DNA from: Melampsora larici-populina 98AG31 | Taxonomy: Eukaryota > Basidiomycota > Pucciniomycetes > Pucciniales > Melampsoraceae | Direction: 5' to 3' | NCBI RefSeq assembly: GCF_000204055.1 | Contig: NW_006768853.1 | Coordinates: 144,177 to 208,176 of the forward strand | DNA length: 64,000 nt | Shown: positions 1-11,291 of the stretch, one piece after another | Layout: every line of letters begins with the position of its first letter | How positions within the stretch are numbered: position 1 is the first letter of the stretch | The notes under the pieces: generated by a model | Seen by the model: only the letters and a program-made list of their open reading frames with translations | The model's database searches: none | What the model was told of the DNA's origin: nothing | Program-made: the position numbers and the translations under genes

Positions 1-1147
1 GACGATCCTCTGAACCTGTTTCCCAAACCCGATCTTTCTGACAAGTTGACTAGCCGGAATCCCAGCACAAACCAATGCAGGTCTTCTAAGTAACTGATGC
101 CAAGCTTTACCCCAAAAGATTTCCAATGAATCTGATTCTAATGGTCTACCAAACAAAGGCGTACAGAACTTTGGATCAAAGAACACCAAAACCCAACCTG
201 GCAGTCTTACCAGACCCGTTGAATGGAGTTGGTGTATTGATAAACAAAGTAATGTGAACATTGACCAAGCTACATCTAATGAAGTAGCAAACCAAGTTCC
301 AAAACAAAACGTATAAACCAATTCTGATATTCCATTTGTGAACCAATTAACTGGAAACCCAATCAAATTAAATAAATTGATAGTCTTTTTTGAGTTTTTG
401 GAGATGATTAGGAAGCCTAAGACGATCACTTGTAGTGAGTTTAATAAAATTGTTCGGATTAAGATTTCTTTAAATTTAGGTGCTTCTAGTTTCTTTTTAG
501 GTCCCCATCCATATTGTAAACCTCGAATTCTTTTATAAAACCAATAAAAATCATTCAAGTAAGTTATATATTTCGTTTCTTAAGGGTGAAGAGTTTTGGT
601 TTGAGGCGATTTATGAAGACACTTACGAAAAAGATTGCATAACAGTCCAACCAAAGATTTCTGACCAACTAGCATTCCCATTCGCAACCTCCAAATTCTT
701 CATTACCTCCTTATCCTTATCCTTAACCTGATCCTTTTCCTTTTCCTGATCCTTATTTTCAACAGATTTCTCAGAACCACCCAACCCACGCCCATCCATC
801 TCCACCCGTTCCCAATACATCCCCGTCCAAAACCCACCCAAAAGTCCCCACTCCAAAGACTTACAAACCAAATAAACCGACAAGATCCCCAACACAAAGT
901 TACCCAACCCCGTAAACTCCAACGGTTTAAAACAAAAATCAATTGATAAACTTAATGAAAGGATCACATTTAAAGGAGTTAATAAAACTCGTAAGTTAGA
1001 AAGAACCAATGAGTTTGAAAAGGATGGGTGTAGGAGTGAACATTGGATAAAGATGGGGAGGGTGTATAGGAACGTCTTGTAGGATGGTTGGGTACAGTGG
1101 GTTGGTTCGGTTGGGTTTGAAAAGGTGTTGATGATCGAACTTAACAT
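1..1147 (-). CDS. Wax-synthase-like membrane-bound O-acyltransferase, partial (3' end outside window)
   Basis: Two exons are visible on the minus strand: 1147..627 and 529 running off the window at base 1. The intron has a GTAAGT donor and an AAAAG acceptor, and the frame is kept across it. Exon 1 gives several hydrophobic segments and a charged Lys/Glu/Asp loop. Exon 2 carries IRGLQYGWGP, which fits the RGIGW-type element, and FWGKAWHQLLRR, which fits the conserved FW.RRWHQ signature of fungal wax-synthase-like MBOAT acyltransferases, including the His expected at the active site. Such proteins move acyl groups onto lipid or secondary-metabolite alcohols in the ER membrane; the substrate cannot be told here. 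The start at 1147 is the first Met of the open frame. The C-terminal end is missing because the window begins inside the gene. Confidence 0.8.
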
Positions 1148-1865
1148 TATCTTTTTTGGTTGAGTAGGATTTGATGGTAGTAGGATATCTTGGTCTTTTG
1201 GACTTACGTTTCTTTTCTTCTTCTTGATCGTTTCATATTCTTTATATAATCTTCAACTTATCAACATACCTCCTAAAGCCTTTCTTTTTTATAACAAGAC
1301 ATTAACATGATTAGACAAGATCCCATCCGATTCCATGCTAGGGTTTATTCATAGGAGATCCTCTTCCACATGATCCGTCACCATCTTTTCTCAGTATCTT
1401 AGGGTTTGCACCTTTGACCAAACTGATGATGTTTTTAAACCTGATTGAAATTTCAAACTCTAGGAGTTTTACATATAACACCTTTACTTACAAACATAAT
1501 ATGGGAATCAATGAAGTGGGTTCTTCGATTCCGATGCATGTTCATGGTTCCATAGTACTTAAGTTAGAGCTCAATGAAAACGTCTTGATGATGTGGACTC
1601 TTGACTCCTACTCTTCCCCAATCCTTTCAAACCCCGCACTTGAAGAGTTTTGTGATGATTGTAAGGTATGAAGTGATTAGAGAATCTGATCAGATTCAAT
1701 AGATTTCGATCATTAAAAGGTCAAGAGGAAATCTGTTTGAATGCTTGGATGATGTGATGAGTTGATGAAACGCTGCGGGGAACAAGAAAGTGATGCTAAG
1801 AAGTTCTATGTAGATTAAAGATAGATAGATGATGGTTTTGATTGATCGGTCTTGTGAAGTGAGTG
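1148..1865. other. Intergenic, no supported gene
   Basis: Upstream flank of the wax-synthase-like gene. It is AT-rich. An 85-codon open frame at 1414-1671 has no recognisable family features and no clear splice partners, so I do not call it a gene. Confidence 0.5.
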
Positions 1866-1868
1866 ATT

Positions 1869-2758
1869 GACACTGTGAAAATAATGTGTTTCTCCCTAGT
1901 GAAAAATGATTGCATTTTTGGAAAAATGATTGACAAAAAATTGTACCTGGAATTGTGGGCCCAGTTGTGGCCCAAAACGCTTGGAAAAAGATCTGGAGAG
2001 AGATACAACACTCTTTGTCCTGCAACGTATTTTTGGTGTTGCTCAAAGCGTCATACTCAGCATGAACCCAGCAAGCAATTTTCAATGTTTTTACCAGCTT
2101 TTTCCCTCTCAAAGAAGTCCAAAAAATCCGGAAAAATCAGGAGAGATCAGAAATCCCCTTTGTGATGTGTGGTGTTTTTTTCGGATTTTTTGATGCCTTT
2201 GTCTTGGATACATGCAGGTTAGAACATTAAAATTCTGCCAAGTAAAGTTCAAATGCATTTTGGTTCACAGGGGCATCAAAATTCCACACACTGTCTTCAA
2301 ACCATGTACAGATGATCTTGCATCCTTTGTTGTGCTGTAAAATTTTTTTTGGGTGGTTTTGGAGCCTTGTACATATGGCAGTAGCGTTTAAGTACCTAAA
2401 ATTACACACATGTGATGACTTGTATACTGAGCCAGAAAAATTCTGAAAAAAACGTTCAACAAAGGGGATATTGTCCTCCACTTGTAATTTTTTTTTCAGA
2501 TTTTTCTTGTCACTATTGAAGGGTGAATTTAGTGCTTTGGTGCTGCATATTTATGTGTTGATCCACAAAATTTTTGAACATCACCAAACTGAGTGCTAGA
2601 ATTTTTTTACAATGACCAAAATCTCCCAACTGGAAGAAAATAGCACATTTTGCCTTACCAGATTTTTTCAGATTTTTTGGGCCAATATCAAGCAAGGCAT
2701 TTTAAATACCAGAATCAATCATTTTTCGCCATGGAAAAACACATTATTTTTGCAGTGT
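1869..2758. mobile_element. Non-autonomous CACTG-ended MITE (CACTA/EnSpm-like)
   Basis: The ends are imperfect terminal inverted repeats of about 43 bp. The left end begins CACTGTGAAAATAATGTGTT and the right end, read inward, begins CACTGCAAAAATAATGTGTT. A 3-bp duplication TGA flanks the element (1866-1868 and 2759-2761). CACT(A/G) termini with a 3-bp duplication are typical of the CACTA/EnSpm superfamily. The 890-bp interior has no coding capacity that I can recognise, so it would depend on a transposase elsewhere. Assignment to CACTA rests on the termini only. Confidence 0.65.
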
Positions 2759-2761
2759 GAG

Positions 2762-3571
2762 TAGATAGAATTCTAGCTTAGGTTATCTGATATCATCAAG
2801 AACTGTTTAATAGTGAGGAGGTGAATACAAGTTAAGATTTAATGATAAAGATGAGTTCGATGATGATGATAATGAAGTTTGAGTATTAGTTGACGGTGGA
2901 AAGTTGAGATGATGATGGTTGTTGTTTGTTGAAGTGAATGAGACTGGTTTGAAGCTTGATTGATTTGAAGTTGAGATTGGTAAACAGCAAACTTGGAAAT
3001 CGAAAAAGTCTGATAAACTGTTCTGATGCTGTGAAATGAAATCGATCAGTTAAAGAATCTGATGGAAATCCAAATTCAAGCTTTAAGGCTGGGTTCATGT
3101 ACTCAAGCTCTCAGTTTAGGAGTCAAAGACGTTCAAGTCTATATCTAATTCCTTGGAAAACATGACCTCAGATATAGATCGACTCTTTGAGGGATTTAAG
3201 TGAGTTAACACCTTGTTGGATTCAAGATTGCTCATAGGAAGACTAGACAAAAACATGTGAGGTTGAAGAGTTCCATTGATTCAAAACAATCAGAGTAGCA
3301 AAACTTTTGAAGAGAAACTACCAGAGTTGAGAGAATGTTATCATAGGATCACTTGGTTTACAAATCAGTTGGCGTACAAAAAATAAACTGGTGCAATGAT
3401 GGCTATGAGAAGCAGAAAGCAAGCTGACTTCAAACGTTGATCAGGAGAATGCGTAGGAGACTTCTGGAGGAAAGGTATTGTTGCATGTTATGATAAGGTC
3501 TGCGTGTACCTCCACATATACCCTCCTGAACTTGCCACATACAAACATTGATTGCATTGACATCTGCCAGA
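2762..3571. other. Intergenic, no supported gene
   Basis: Between the MITE and the small secreted-protein gene. A 70-codon minus-strand frame at 2886-3098 has no family resemblance. The frame 3430-3654 overlaps the end of the secreted-protein gene and could represent an alternative 3' exon of it. Confidence 0.4.
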
Positions 3572-3932
3572 TCAGCAACAACCGTGTGATCGGGAGGGTG
3601 GTGGACATTGCGAGCAGGTTGGGGCTTTAGTAATAGGATTGGGTTTATCACCACCCAGATTTCGTCGTTGTAGGACTTCGCGAGTTACACTGAGATCAAA
3701 CAAGTTATGCGTTAGAAAAAGTTTCTGAGAGCGGTTGAGCTTGTAGCCACGCAGAAAAAGATAGCAAGCCTTTGCTCACGTTTGGTCAACTTGGACAGGG
3801 CTGGCGGAGATTGTGGCTGTAAGAATCAATAGAGGATTGAGTAAGATTGAGTACGAATGGAGATATGGATTAGTGTGTATGAATTCACTGACCTGCTAGA
3901 ACAGCAGCAATGATGATTTTGAAGAAAAGCAT
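3572..3932 (-). CDS. Small secreted Cys-containing protein (candidate effector)
   Basis: Three exons on the minus strand, 3932..3893, 3816..3780 and 3689..3572, joined by GT-AG introns that keep the frame, give a 64-residue protein. It opens with a basic residue and a hydrophobic stretch ending in small residues (MLFFKIIIAAVLAATISASP), a good signal peptide with cleavage near residue 19. The mature part contains RR and ends with a Cys-rich tail (CSQCPPPSRSHGCC). There is a TATA-like site about 120 bp upstream. Size, secretion signal and Cys content are those of rust candidate effectors, but no known family is recognised. The 3' end is uncertain: another reading frame stays open to about 3430, so a further intron could extend the protein. 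Confidence 0.6.
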
Positions 3933-4053
3933 GGCAACTCCTTGATTGTTGAGAAATGAGACGGGTTTGATGGGATATTTCAAGATGTAAGGTGTGGACA
4001 AGACTGATCAGTTTTGGTGTGAGAGGGAATGAAGGTCATGTCGAAGGGGCTCT

Positions 4054-4058
4054 TATAA
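4054..4058 (-). promoter_or_regulatory. TATA-like box of the small secreted-protein gene
   Basis: ACTTATAAGA read on the minus strand, about 122 bp upstream of the ATG at 3932. The distance fits a core promoter and supports the chosen start. Confidence 0.4.
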
Positions 4059-4642
4059 GTTATCACTGGGAGGAAAGTTCTGTCACTTCAAGAGTGCCTA
4101 TCACAGAAGTTGAGTGACTTTTTTCACATCGTTGATGTGTGAGTTTAAACTTTAAAGCACACACGCCCTCGAGTCTAAACTCATCAGAGTTCCACGTTGT
4201 CGCTCACGACCCAAGCCCCAGCGACGAGAGCATGACAAGATCAGTGGAACTGGCGAGCATACAGCTGTTTCAACAAAGATCGATTTTTTTCAGAGGTCGC
4301 AGCCACTGGGAGAGCCGTGACTGTCAGGCTCTGAGAGCATCCCCAGCCGCACGCCATAAACCGTGACGTACGGATATTTGAGGTAGTTTCGTGCACAGCC
4401 GTCTACCTCAAACACTCACTTAGCTTAGGTAGTTCTCTCCGTGCGAGCCCAAATAGGCCAAAGATGTTCTATCTTGGCTCGCACCACAAACCAATCCGTA
4501 CCTTCCTTTTACCATGATTTCAAAACCACAGTGCACAAGTTCCCCCAACTACAGTTTCATCCTTCAGCGCGTCTTCTTGCTTCAAACACGTCTTTTTTGA
4601 TCACACACATTTCTTTTCAACCACCATTCTCATCATCTCGTC

Positions 4643-5872
4643 ATGGATCCAATTCTGGATCCCTCTCTCACATCTTCGGTTCCAAACACCTCCATTCAAT
4701 CTCCCTTGGAACTCAACACAACTCACCAGACAGACATTGAATTAGTCCATTCCAAAAAGCGCAAAAGTCAACCTGAAGAGAAGAGTACAAAAAAAAGAGG
4801 CAAGAATTTCACTCATTCGGAGGATGAGCAGCTTTGCCATTCGTACATAAGCATATCCACTGATTGCATCATCGGAAAGAGCCAGAAGATACTTCGACTG
4901 TGGCAACGCATCGAGGAGCATTACAAGAATAATAAGGTTCCTCAACCCTCCGATTCGCCTCGTGACAGTACTACACTTCAAAAGCGATGGAGCCACATTT
5001 CAACACAAGTCACCAAGTTTGTGAATCACCATTCAGTTGCAGTACACAATTTACGCAGTGGAAAACTTGTAGGTGCCGGTGATGCAGTAAGTTTCTCCTC
5101 ATTTGAAGATCCCATGTGAACAGATACAAACTTTATCTGATTTCAATTGAACTCCTTTTGCGTCCATATGTAGATAATGGATGCAAAGGAAACGTTCTTG
5201 GCCGAAACCGGAGAGAATTTTACCCTTGAACACTGCTGGGTGATTCTCCGAGACACAAAGAAGTTTCAAGACACATCCGAAAATACACTTGCACCGTTCC
5301 CATCTAGTCCAACATCATCCAAAATTTCAAACACCATGTCTGCAACACCTTCGAACACCTCACAAGTTCCCAAACGACCTTCAGGCACCAAAACTGCTAA
5401 AAAAGAAGCAGCGTCTTCCAAAACTCAGGAAGAATTAGATAGAGCAGTTCTCCAAGCTTCGGAAAAGCTTGCAGATGCAGTGGCGGAGAAAGGTATCGCG
5501 ATTCATGATTTATCTGAATCTCGGATCATGATGGAAGATCCAGAGAAGATGAGTGGACATCGTCGCGAATGGTATCAAATGAAACAAGAAGAGATTATGG
5601 GAAGATATAAAAAGGTCAAAACCAATCATCAAACAAAATCCGAGTAAGTAATTCCTCTCATGATCTTCTCTCTCTGCTGCTACACATGTTCATTTGATTC
5701 TTCTGATCAAGAACCAGTCAGACCGATGGTGATTTACAAACGGATCTCGATTTACAAACCGAAAGCGAGTCCCAAACAAAGTGAGGTTTTCCATCGCTTT
5801 GATTGTACAGTACCATGCTGATGGTTTATGCTTTCAATTAGCCAAACCGATGGCCATTGGGACAAAGAGTGA
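4643..5872 (+). CDS. Harbinger Myb/SANT-like DNA-binding protein with NAM-associated C-terminal domain
   Basis: Four exons (4643-5086, 5174-5643, 5718-5780, 5842-5872) with clean GT-AG junctions give an uninterrupted protein of 335 residues. Residues 30-130 have a Lys-rich stretch followed by a trihelix/Myb-like region (KNFTHSEDEQLCHSYISIS, then LWQRIEEHY and LQKRWSHI), the usual DNA-binding part. The second exon has FTLEHCWVILRDTKKF, typical of the NAM-associated C-terminal domain, then a Ser/Thr/Lys-rich linker and a charged helix. In active Harbinger elements such a protein binds the transposon ends and helps bring the transposase to the nucleus and DNA. Unlike the neighbouring transposase it shows no stop codon or frameshift. 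The last two short exons, rich in Gln/Thr/Asp, are the least certain part. Confidence 0.8.
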
Positions 5873-6459
5873 GAGTAAAGAACTCTTTCCAACCTCAGTT
5901 CACTATGTTTAAATCTTACAAAACGTTTCGATCAAATTACATCATGCTCGGTAGATGATCAATATTAAATCCAATTATCCAACGTTGTAAAAGTGCTTGT
6001 GTTATCCACATTTCTTGAATTGATTTTCCTTTTTATTTTGAAATCTAAGATGTTGTCAATCCGTGTGCTATTCAAAAGTCATGAAATCATACCATTTCAA
6101 TGCTTTTCGATTTTATTTTTCAACTTGATAGTATTAAAAAAATCAATTTTCAATGCTTTTCAATTTTATTTTTCAACATGATAGTATTAAAAAAATCAAT
6201 CGATTTGGAGAATCCCAAAACGATGAGATCTTCCTCAATGGCCAGTCCCGATTCTTTTCAAAAAGAATTGAAGGGACTCTAACATATGATTAACCTATCA
6301 ATTTCGCTTACTTGGTATGAATAGAAAAACAAAACAAAACCATTCTTTAAAATACATAGATTGTAATCAAAAAAAAAGAAACAACTACGTAATCACGAGT
6401 TCACATGTTTCCAAACAAGCAGCCTAGACAATCAATGAGGAAGTTTAAAAAGAGACTAG

Positions 6460-7861
6460 TTAATCTGCTCCAGATTGGGGAGCTTTCTTTTCTGCTGCTC
6501 CTTTCGCATTCCAGAGATGTTGCACCAAGTCGGCTTTGAGCTGATGATGTGCTTTCTTATCGCGCATGTTCTTAAACTTTGCTAAATACCCAGCGCGATT
6601 GTTTGTCCAAGCTGTACTGCTTTCAGGCGGACGGACTACAAAGTGATGTTCTTGAGTTAGGTAAGGGTTGGGTTCTTGAGTGTTTCTATTATCTTCAATA
6701 TTCATGTTATGTAATATAATACAACACAACACAATAGCCTCGAGATCAGAGTCCGACCACAGCCGCGCACCGTTACGCAAAATATGCCATTTGCCCTGTA
6801 ACACTCCGAATGCTCGTTCGATGTCTTTACGTAGAGCTTCTTGGACTTTTGCAAAATGCTGTTCATGTCGAGTGGAAAGAGTAAAAAAGATTAATACTTG
6901 AAGACTAGAGGATGAAAAAAAAAACCAAAAACTTACCCGCTTCATGGGAGTGTCAGGAGATGATATAGTTTGGATGAGAGTGGTATATTCCGGGTAGATT
7001 CCATCAGACAAGTAATACCCAGTGCTGTACTCGGTATCATTAACAGTGAATTTGACCGCGGGTTGTTTTCCATTGAGGTGATCGAGCAAGTACGCTGAGA
7101 TCGTTGAGAGTACCCGGTAATCCAAAGTAGGCATGCCAAATCCATAAGTCATGCGATGCCACCGCCTCGAGCACCAAGGTTGGAGCCTTCTCCTTTCCAC
7201 AATATTGACCGTGCCATGCTGTTGGGCAGTTTTTCCATTCCCAATGCATACAATCCAAACTACCTAACATACCCGGCATACCTCGTTCCTCTGCTACAGC
7301 CAGAAGTTGCTTGAGGTCGTTTTCGGTGGGTTTTCGGAGATATTCAGGGCCAAATACTTCTACAATAGTATGACAGAAATGTTTGAGGCATTCGATTGCT
7401 GTAGATTCACCCATCTGCAGGTAGTCGTCAAACAGATCAGGCGTTGTTCCATAAGAGAGCTGACGTATCGCGGCCGTGCACTTGTGTCGTGAAGAAAATC
7501 CCAAATTGCCCACAGCATCCTCCTTCTGCTCAAAGTAGCGATTCGAAGTTTCTAAAGTATCACATATGCGAAAGAAGAGAGGGCGGCTCATGCGAAAACG
7601 ACGTCAAAAGCGATGAAGTGGGTATTGGGGAGAGTCAGCAAAGTAGTGCTTATGAAGCTTTGCGTGACCTTCAGCTCAATCTCGAATAATTCTCAAACGT
7701 GAACCTTGAAGACGACGGCAAGGTTGTCTATATCTATCATGAAGTCTATGTCAAAGGATAGCCCGGTTTTGTATCATTAAATTCTGGATGGCTGTGTCCT
7801 CATCCTCGTCGTCTTCCAGGAGGATATCCATGAATTCGTCTTGATCAGATTGAACAGGCAT
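6460..7861 (-). pseudogene. Harbinger DDE transposase, broken by three TGA codons and a frameshift
   Basis: Two exons, 7861..6937 and 6858..6460, with a GTAAGT...CAG intron between them. Family features: MSRPLFFRICDTLE near the N-terminal helix-turn-helix region, GSLDCMHWEWKNCP with the first catalytic Asp, GLPGTLNDLSVL with the second, and ERAFGVLQGKWHIL with the Glu, then the usual HNMNIED tail. The upstream part is interrupted by in-frame TGA at 7751-7753, 7676-7678 and 7604-7606, each preceded by T and each in an Arg-rich stretch. After the second catalytic Asp the frame shifts near 7085-7100: the downstream part (LLDHLNGKQPAVKF and on) is in another frame, apparently after loss of a few codons. 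A non-functional copy by inspection. The start at 7861 is the Met opening an acidic N-terminus. Confidence 0.85.
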
Positions 7862-8119
7862 TTGAGAAAGAAAGATTGATGACAAGATAAGAAAAGGATG
7901 AGTTCGACAGTGTCTGGAACAATAGTTTGTTTCCAAAACTGCAGTGCTTTGCACTCACTCATAGCATACGAGAAAATGATGCTAAATAATGCTACTAACC
8001 GTACTGTACGGCATTACGGCTGTGCACAGGGTTTTTTTGATACCCCAAACAGTACCATAGCCAATCCGTGCGACCCTCCGTACGTCACGGTTTATGGTGT
8101 GCGGCTGGGGATGCTCTGA

Positions 8120-9305
8120 CACTGACACTGACTGTCAGGGCCCCCCACAACCCATGAATTCATGGGTGATAACACACTACGGACAGGTGAGAGGCTATCT
8201 GTCACATCCCCTGTCTCTACTGTTGGCACCTGTTCACAGCCAAAAGACAGATCCGGTGAAAACATTCAAAAGTTTCACCCATCTCAATCTATTTCAATCG
8301 TTCAGCTACTTTTTACCAACCAACGTAAAGAAGTCTTATCAATTTATGAAAAAGATTTTAAACAAACTCAAAGCTCATCAAGACAATCAGGGCAATCTCC
8401 TCATTTAAATCACGACAAAACAAATCAGATGATGATCATCATTTAGGGGATCAAGATAGGATTGATCAAGGTTATGCTACTCGTTAAGAATTCTCAACTC
8501 AAAGAAATTTAATCTTTGGTAGTAATAATCAAATGCTTACAGTCATTTGTAGGTTGGAGTTCTCTTATCAATGCTTGACTATTGCTAATTTGGATTTAAG
8601 GCCTTCTTCATAGACTAACCTTCATGATCTCCTTTATTCCTATGAATAGTTTTGATTCCGGGTGTAGATTTATCAGTAAGAAAGATTCAATCATGTAAAC
8701 TCTTTTTGGTCTTTTTTCTCCTTTCATTTTAAGAGCTCTTATCTGTTGAATAACATTTGTTTGATTTCAATTTCTGACAAATTCTTCATACATAAATGCT
8801 TGTAATGTCTCTCGTTGTCTTGTCTATCTTTGTATTGTTATTATATCAATATGTTTGATTGATTCTTGTTCCAAAAGAAACACCGGAACAGCAAAAAAAA
8901 CACAAGATAAAACCTTTGGATTCATCAAATCACATTGCTGTCTCTAATTTAAAATTTTTCATTCTGATCCAAAGAAACTTGGAATTGATTTGAGATTACA
9001 ACAAGATCTAAACGAAATGATTTGAACGTGGTTCTTTTGGAGGCATCGCGGTTGCAATCGAGTTGAGGTGAGGTGGTGAACGATTGATCTTGATCAAGTA
9101 AGTGGAGGCGCGGATGAGACAAGGGGGGAAGCTGAGATGAGGGCAGAGGACCACGGGGCCTGTCACACCGGTGGCTTGCATCAATGAAAGTTCTCACCAA
9201 GCTTTCATTGGGGATGTGACGTGGCGGAAAGGAAGAGTGAAAGAATTGTTCTGGCTTTCACGGGCAAGGGGCAGGTCACTGAAAGGCCTGACTGTCAGGG
9301 TTCTC
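8120..9305. other. Intergenic between Harbinger and Gypsy elements
   Basis: No coding features recognised. TGACTGTCAGG occurs near 4319, 8130 and 9290, so this unique sequence may itself be part of an older repeat. The CCGA at 9306-9309 is the target site of the Gypsy insertion. Confidence 0.4.
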
Positions 9306-9309
9306 CCGA

Positions 9310-10924
9310 TGTGGTGATCTATTTATGACATTAAGCAAAAAAATTAATCATCTTTACTTTACCAGTTTATTAGCAAACTTCAATATAGCAGAGGATTCAA
9401 AATTCAGGTTTTCAGATCAATTGAAGCTCTTAGAGGCTTATGTATACTTATTGGATCATTATTATGTCATCTTAGTTCAAAAATATTATTAAGATCAACA
9501 TAGTTTACTTACAAAGTTATTACAAAAAGACAGAAAAAGAAAAGATAAGAAAAATTCGAAAATAGAGGTATACAGGTTGGAAATGGTTTTTAGCTTATTT
9601 ATAATTAAGTTATGGGTTTTATAAGGTTAGAATATGAAAGAACAACAGTTTATTATACAGGAACAATTTTAATATTCAAGGTTGATAAGGGGAAACAGAA
9701 GTTATTAGCAGGAAGGTACTTTTTCGAAGTTGGTAAACAAGGGTTAGGCGTGTAGTTTACATATGTAATGGTGGTAGTAGTAGAAATTAAGGTTGCCAAG
9801 AGGATTTTCCGGGATTTTTAAGGTTATAGAAGATGATGTCATATTACATGAGCAAGGAAAAGAGAGTAGCAGCTGTGAAAAGTGAAGAAAACAGGTGAAA
9901 ATCGGCGAAAATGAAGGTTTTCAGCTAATTACATATGTCAAATGACGTCAGAATAAGTTGGTAGATGGCTCATTCAACGCAGAAGAGTGGATTACATAAT
10001 GTACAACCTTTAAATCATTAGTAACGGAGGTGTATGTAAAAGGTTATAAGGGAAATAAGAAATTGGCGTGAATCTCGAATTTACAGTCACAAGACACATG
10101 TAACACCAAAAACCTTAACTTCACAACTCAATATCTTACTCATCACTCATCAGAAATAGGTCTTATAGGTGTCAGAAATGATCAGTAACACGTGGGCTAC
10201 AAGATCCACTTTAGTAATCAAAAATTGGAGCACATCTGAAAAAAATCGTAATCTCAAAAATTGGGTTTCAGCTAGTTTACAAGGAAAAAATCACCTGTAT
10301 TCATCTTAAGAAGTGCTGTACATTACATCATTGCGTCATTGATCACTTTTGGCTGTGAAAATTACATCATACATTAGTAACAAGATCATTACATTGCGTC
10401 ATTACATGGTTTTTAGGGTTATTTAGGCGGATTTGATTGGTTTTTGAGGCTGTTGACTGTTGTAAAGATTGTTACATGTGGATATAAGTACTCCTTGATG
10501 ATTTTGGGATTGTAGCGCCCTTTTCTGCATCTTATACCTTTGTTGTAGTGTTATAAATCATCATTTATTTACTATATTTGTACTAAGATCACTTAAATCC
10601 GCCCCTTCAAAGCAAGGAGAAATTTATTTACGTGTGTTAAAGACTACAAGTCTAATTGGGAATAATACTTACAACAGTATTGCTAGTAATAAACATAGTG
10701 TGTGACTTTTTGCGCTTAAAATCTGGGAATAATACTTAACAACAGTATTGCTTTATTTCTCTGGTGCCTTTATCTTTTTCTCTGTTATCACAAAGTGGTC
10801 AGCAAGTGCCCTTGTGCTGGTTTCTTTGAAGAAGGCAGTCTTTAGGCAACTTCTACTATATTACACGTAGTAGATTATCCCTTCTTAGGTGTTGTAAAGC
10901 TCTTGTTGAGCTTTAAATACTACA
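9310..10924 (+). repeat. 5' LTR of the Gypsy element
   Basis: Begins TGTGG and ends TACTACA; repeated almost unchanged at 18885-20501. AT-rich with several short inner repeats (for example ACAACAGTATTGCT twice near 10670-10755). Confidence 0.95.
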
Positions 10925-10950
10925 TATTGGTGACTCCACTGGGGCTCTTT
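10925..10950 (+). other. Primer-binding region of the Gypsy element
   Basis: TGGTGACTCCACTGGGG lies 3 nt after the 5' LTR, where minus-strand priming normally occurs, and starts TGG as expected for pairing with a tRNA CCA end. I could not assign the tRNA. Confidence 0.55.
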
Positions 10951-11291
10951 ACTTTATACAAGCAAGATCCGTCAATTATATTTAATAATTTCCCTAATTA
11001 TTATCTTAAAACATCAACAATTTATTATTAAATCATCAATAATCAAATTAATAATAATACAACTCATCATTTCGAAAGAAAATTATATTCAACAAATATC
11101 AACAAAATTCAATTAATAAAATTCAATATCAATTATTAATATATCAAACAACATTAATCAATCTTTAAAAGAAAGAATATAACTTAAAACCCACGCATAT
11201 ATTCACTTTTAATTCATTATAACTTTCAAATTTATCAAGATTTCGAGTTTTTTTCTCTATTTTATAATATCATTTCATTATAATTAAAATC

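Larger units (their letters stand above)
4335..8116. mobile_element. PIF/Harbinger DNA transposon, full length, transposase inactivated
   Basis: Terminal inverted repeats begin GAGCATCCCCAGCCGCAC at both ends and match over about 40 bp. The target-site duplication is TGA (4332-4334 and 8117-8119). The two convergent genes expected of a Harbinger element lie inside: a Myb/SANT-like gene on plus (4643-5872) and a DDE transposase on minus (6460-7861). The same GAGCATC terminus with a 3-bp duplication recurs in MITEs at 27277, 28542 and 50956, so this family has been active repeatedly in the region. Since the transposase here is broken, this copy can move only if a sister copy supplies the enzyme. 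Confidence 0.9.

Noticed and set aside
1414..1671. 85-codon plus-strand ORF
   Set aside because: No family features, no splice partners, compositionally like non-coding DNA.
4319..9300. TGACTGTCAGG at 4319, 8130 and 9290 as ends of an outer transposon
   Set aside because: The copies are in the same orientation and self-complementary in part, with no matching duplication; left as unexplained.
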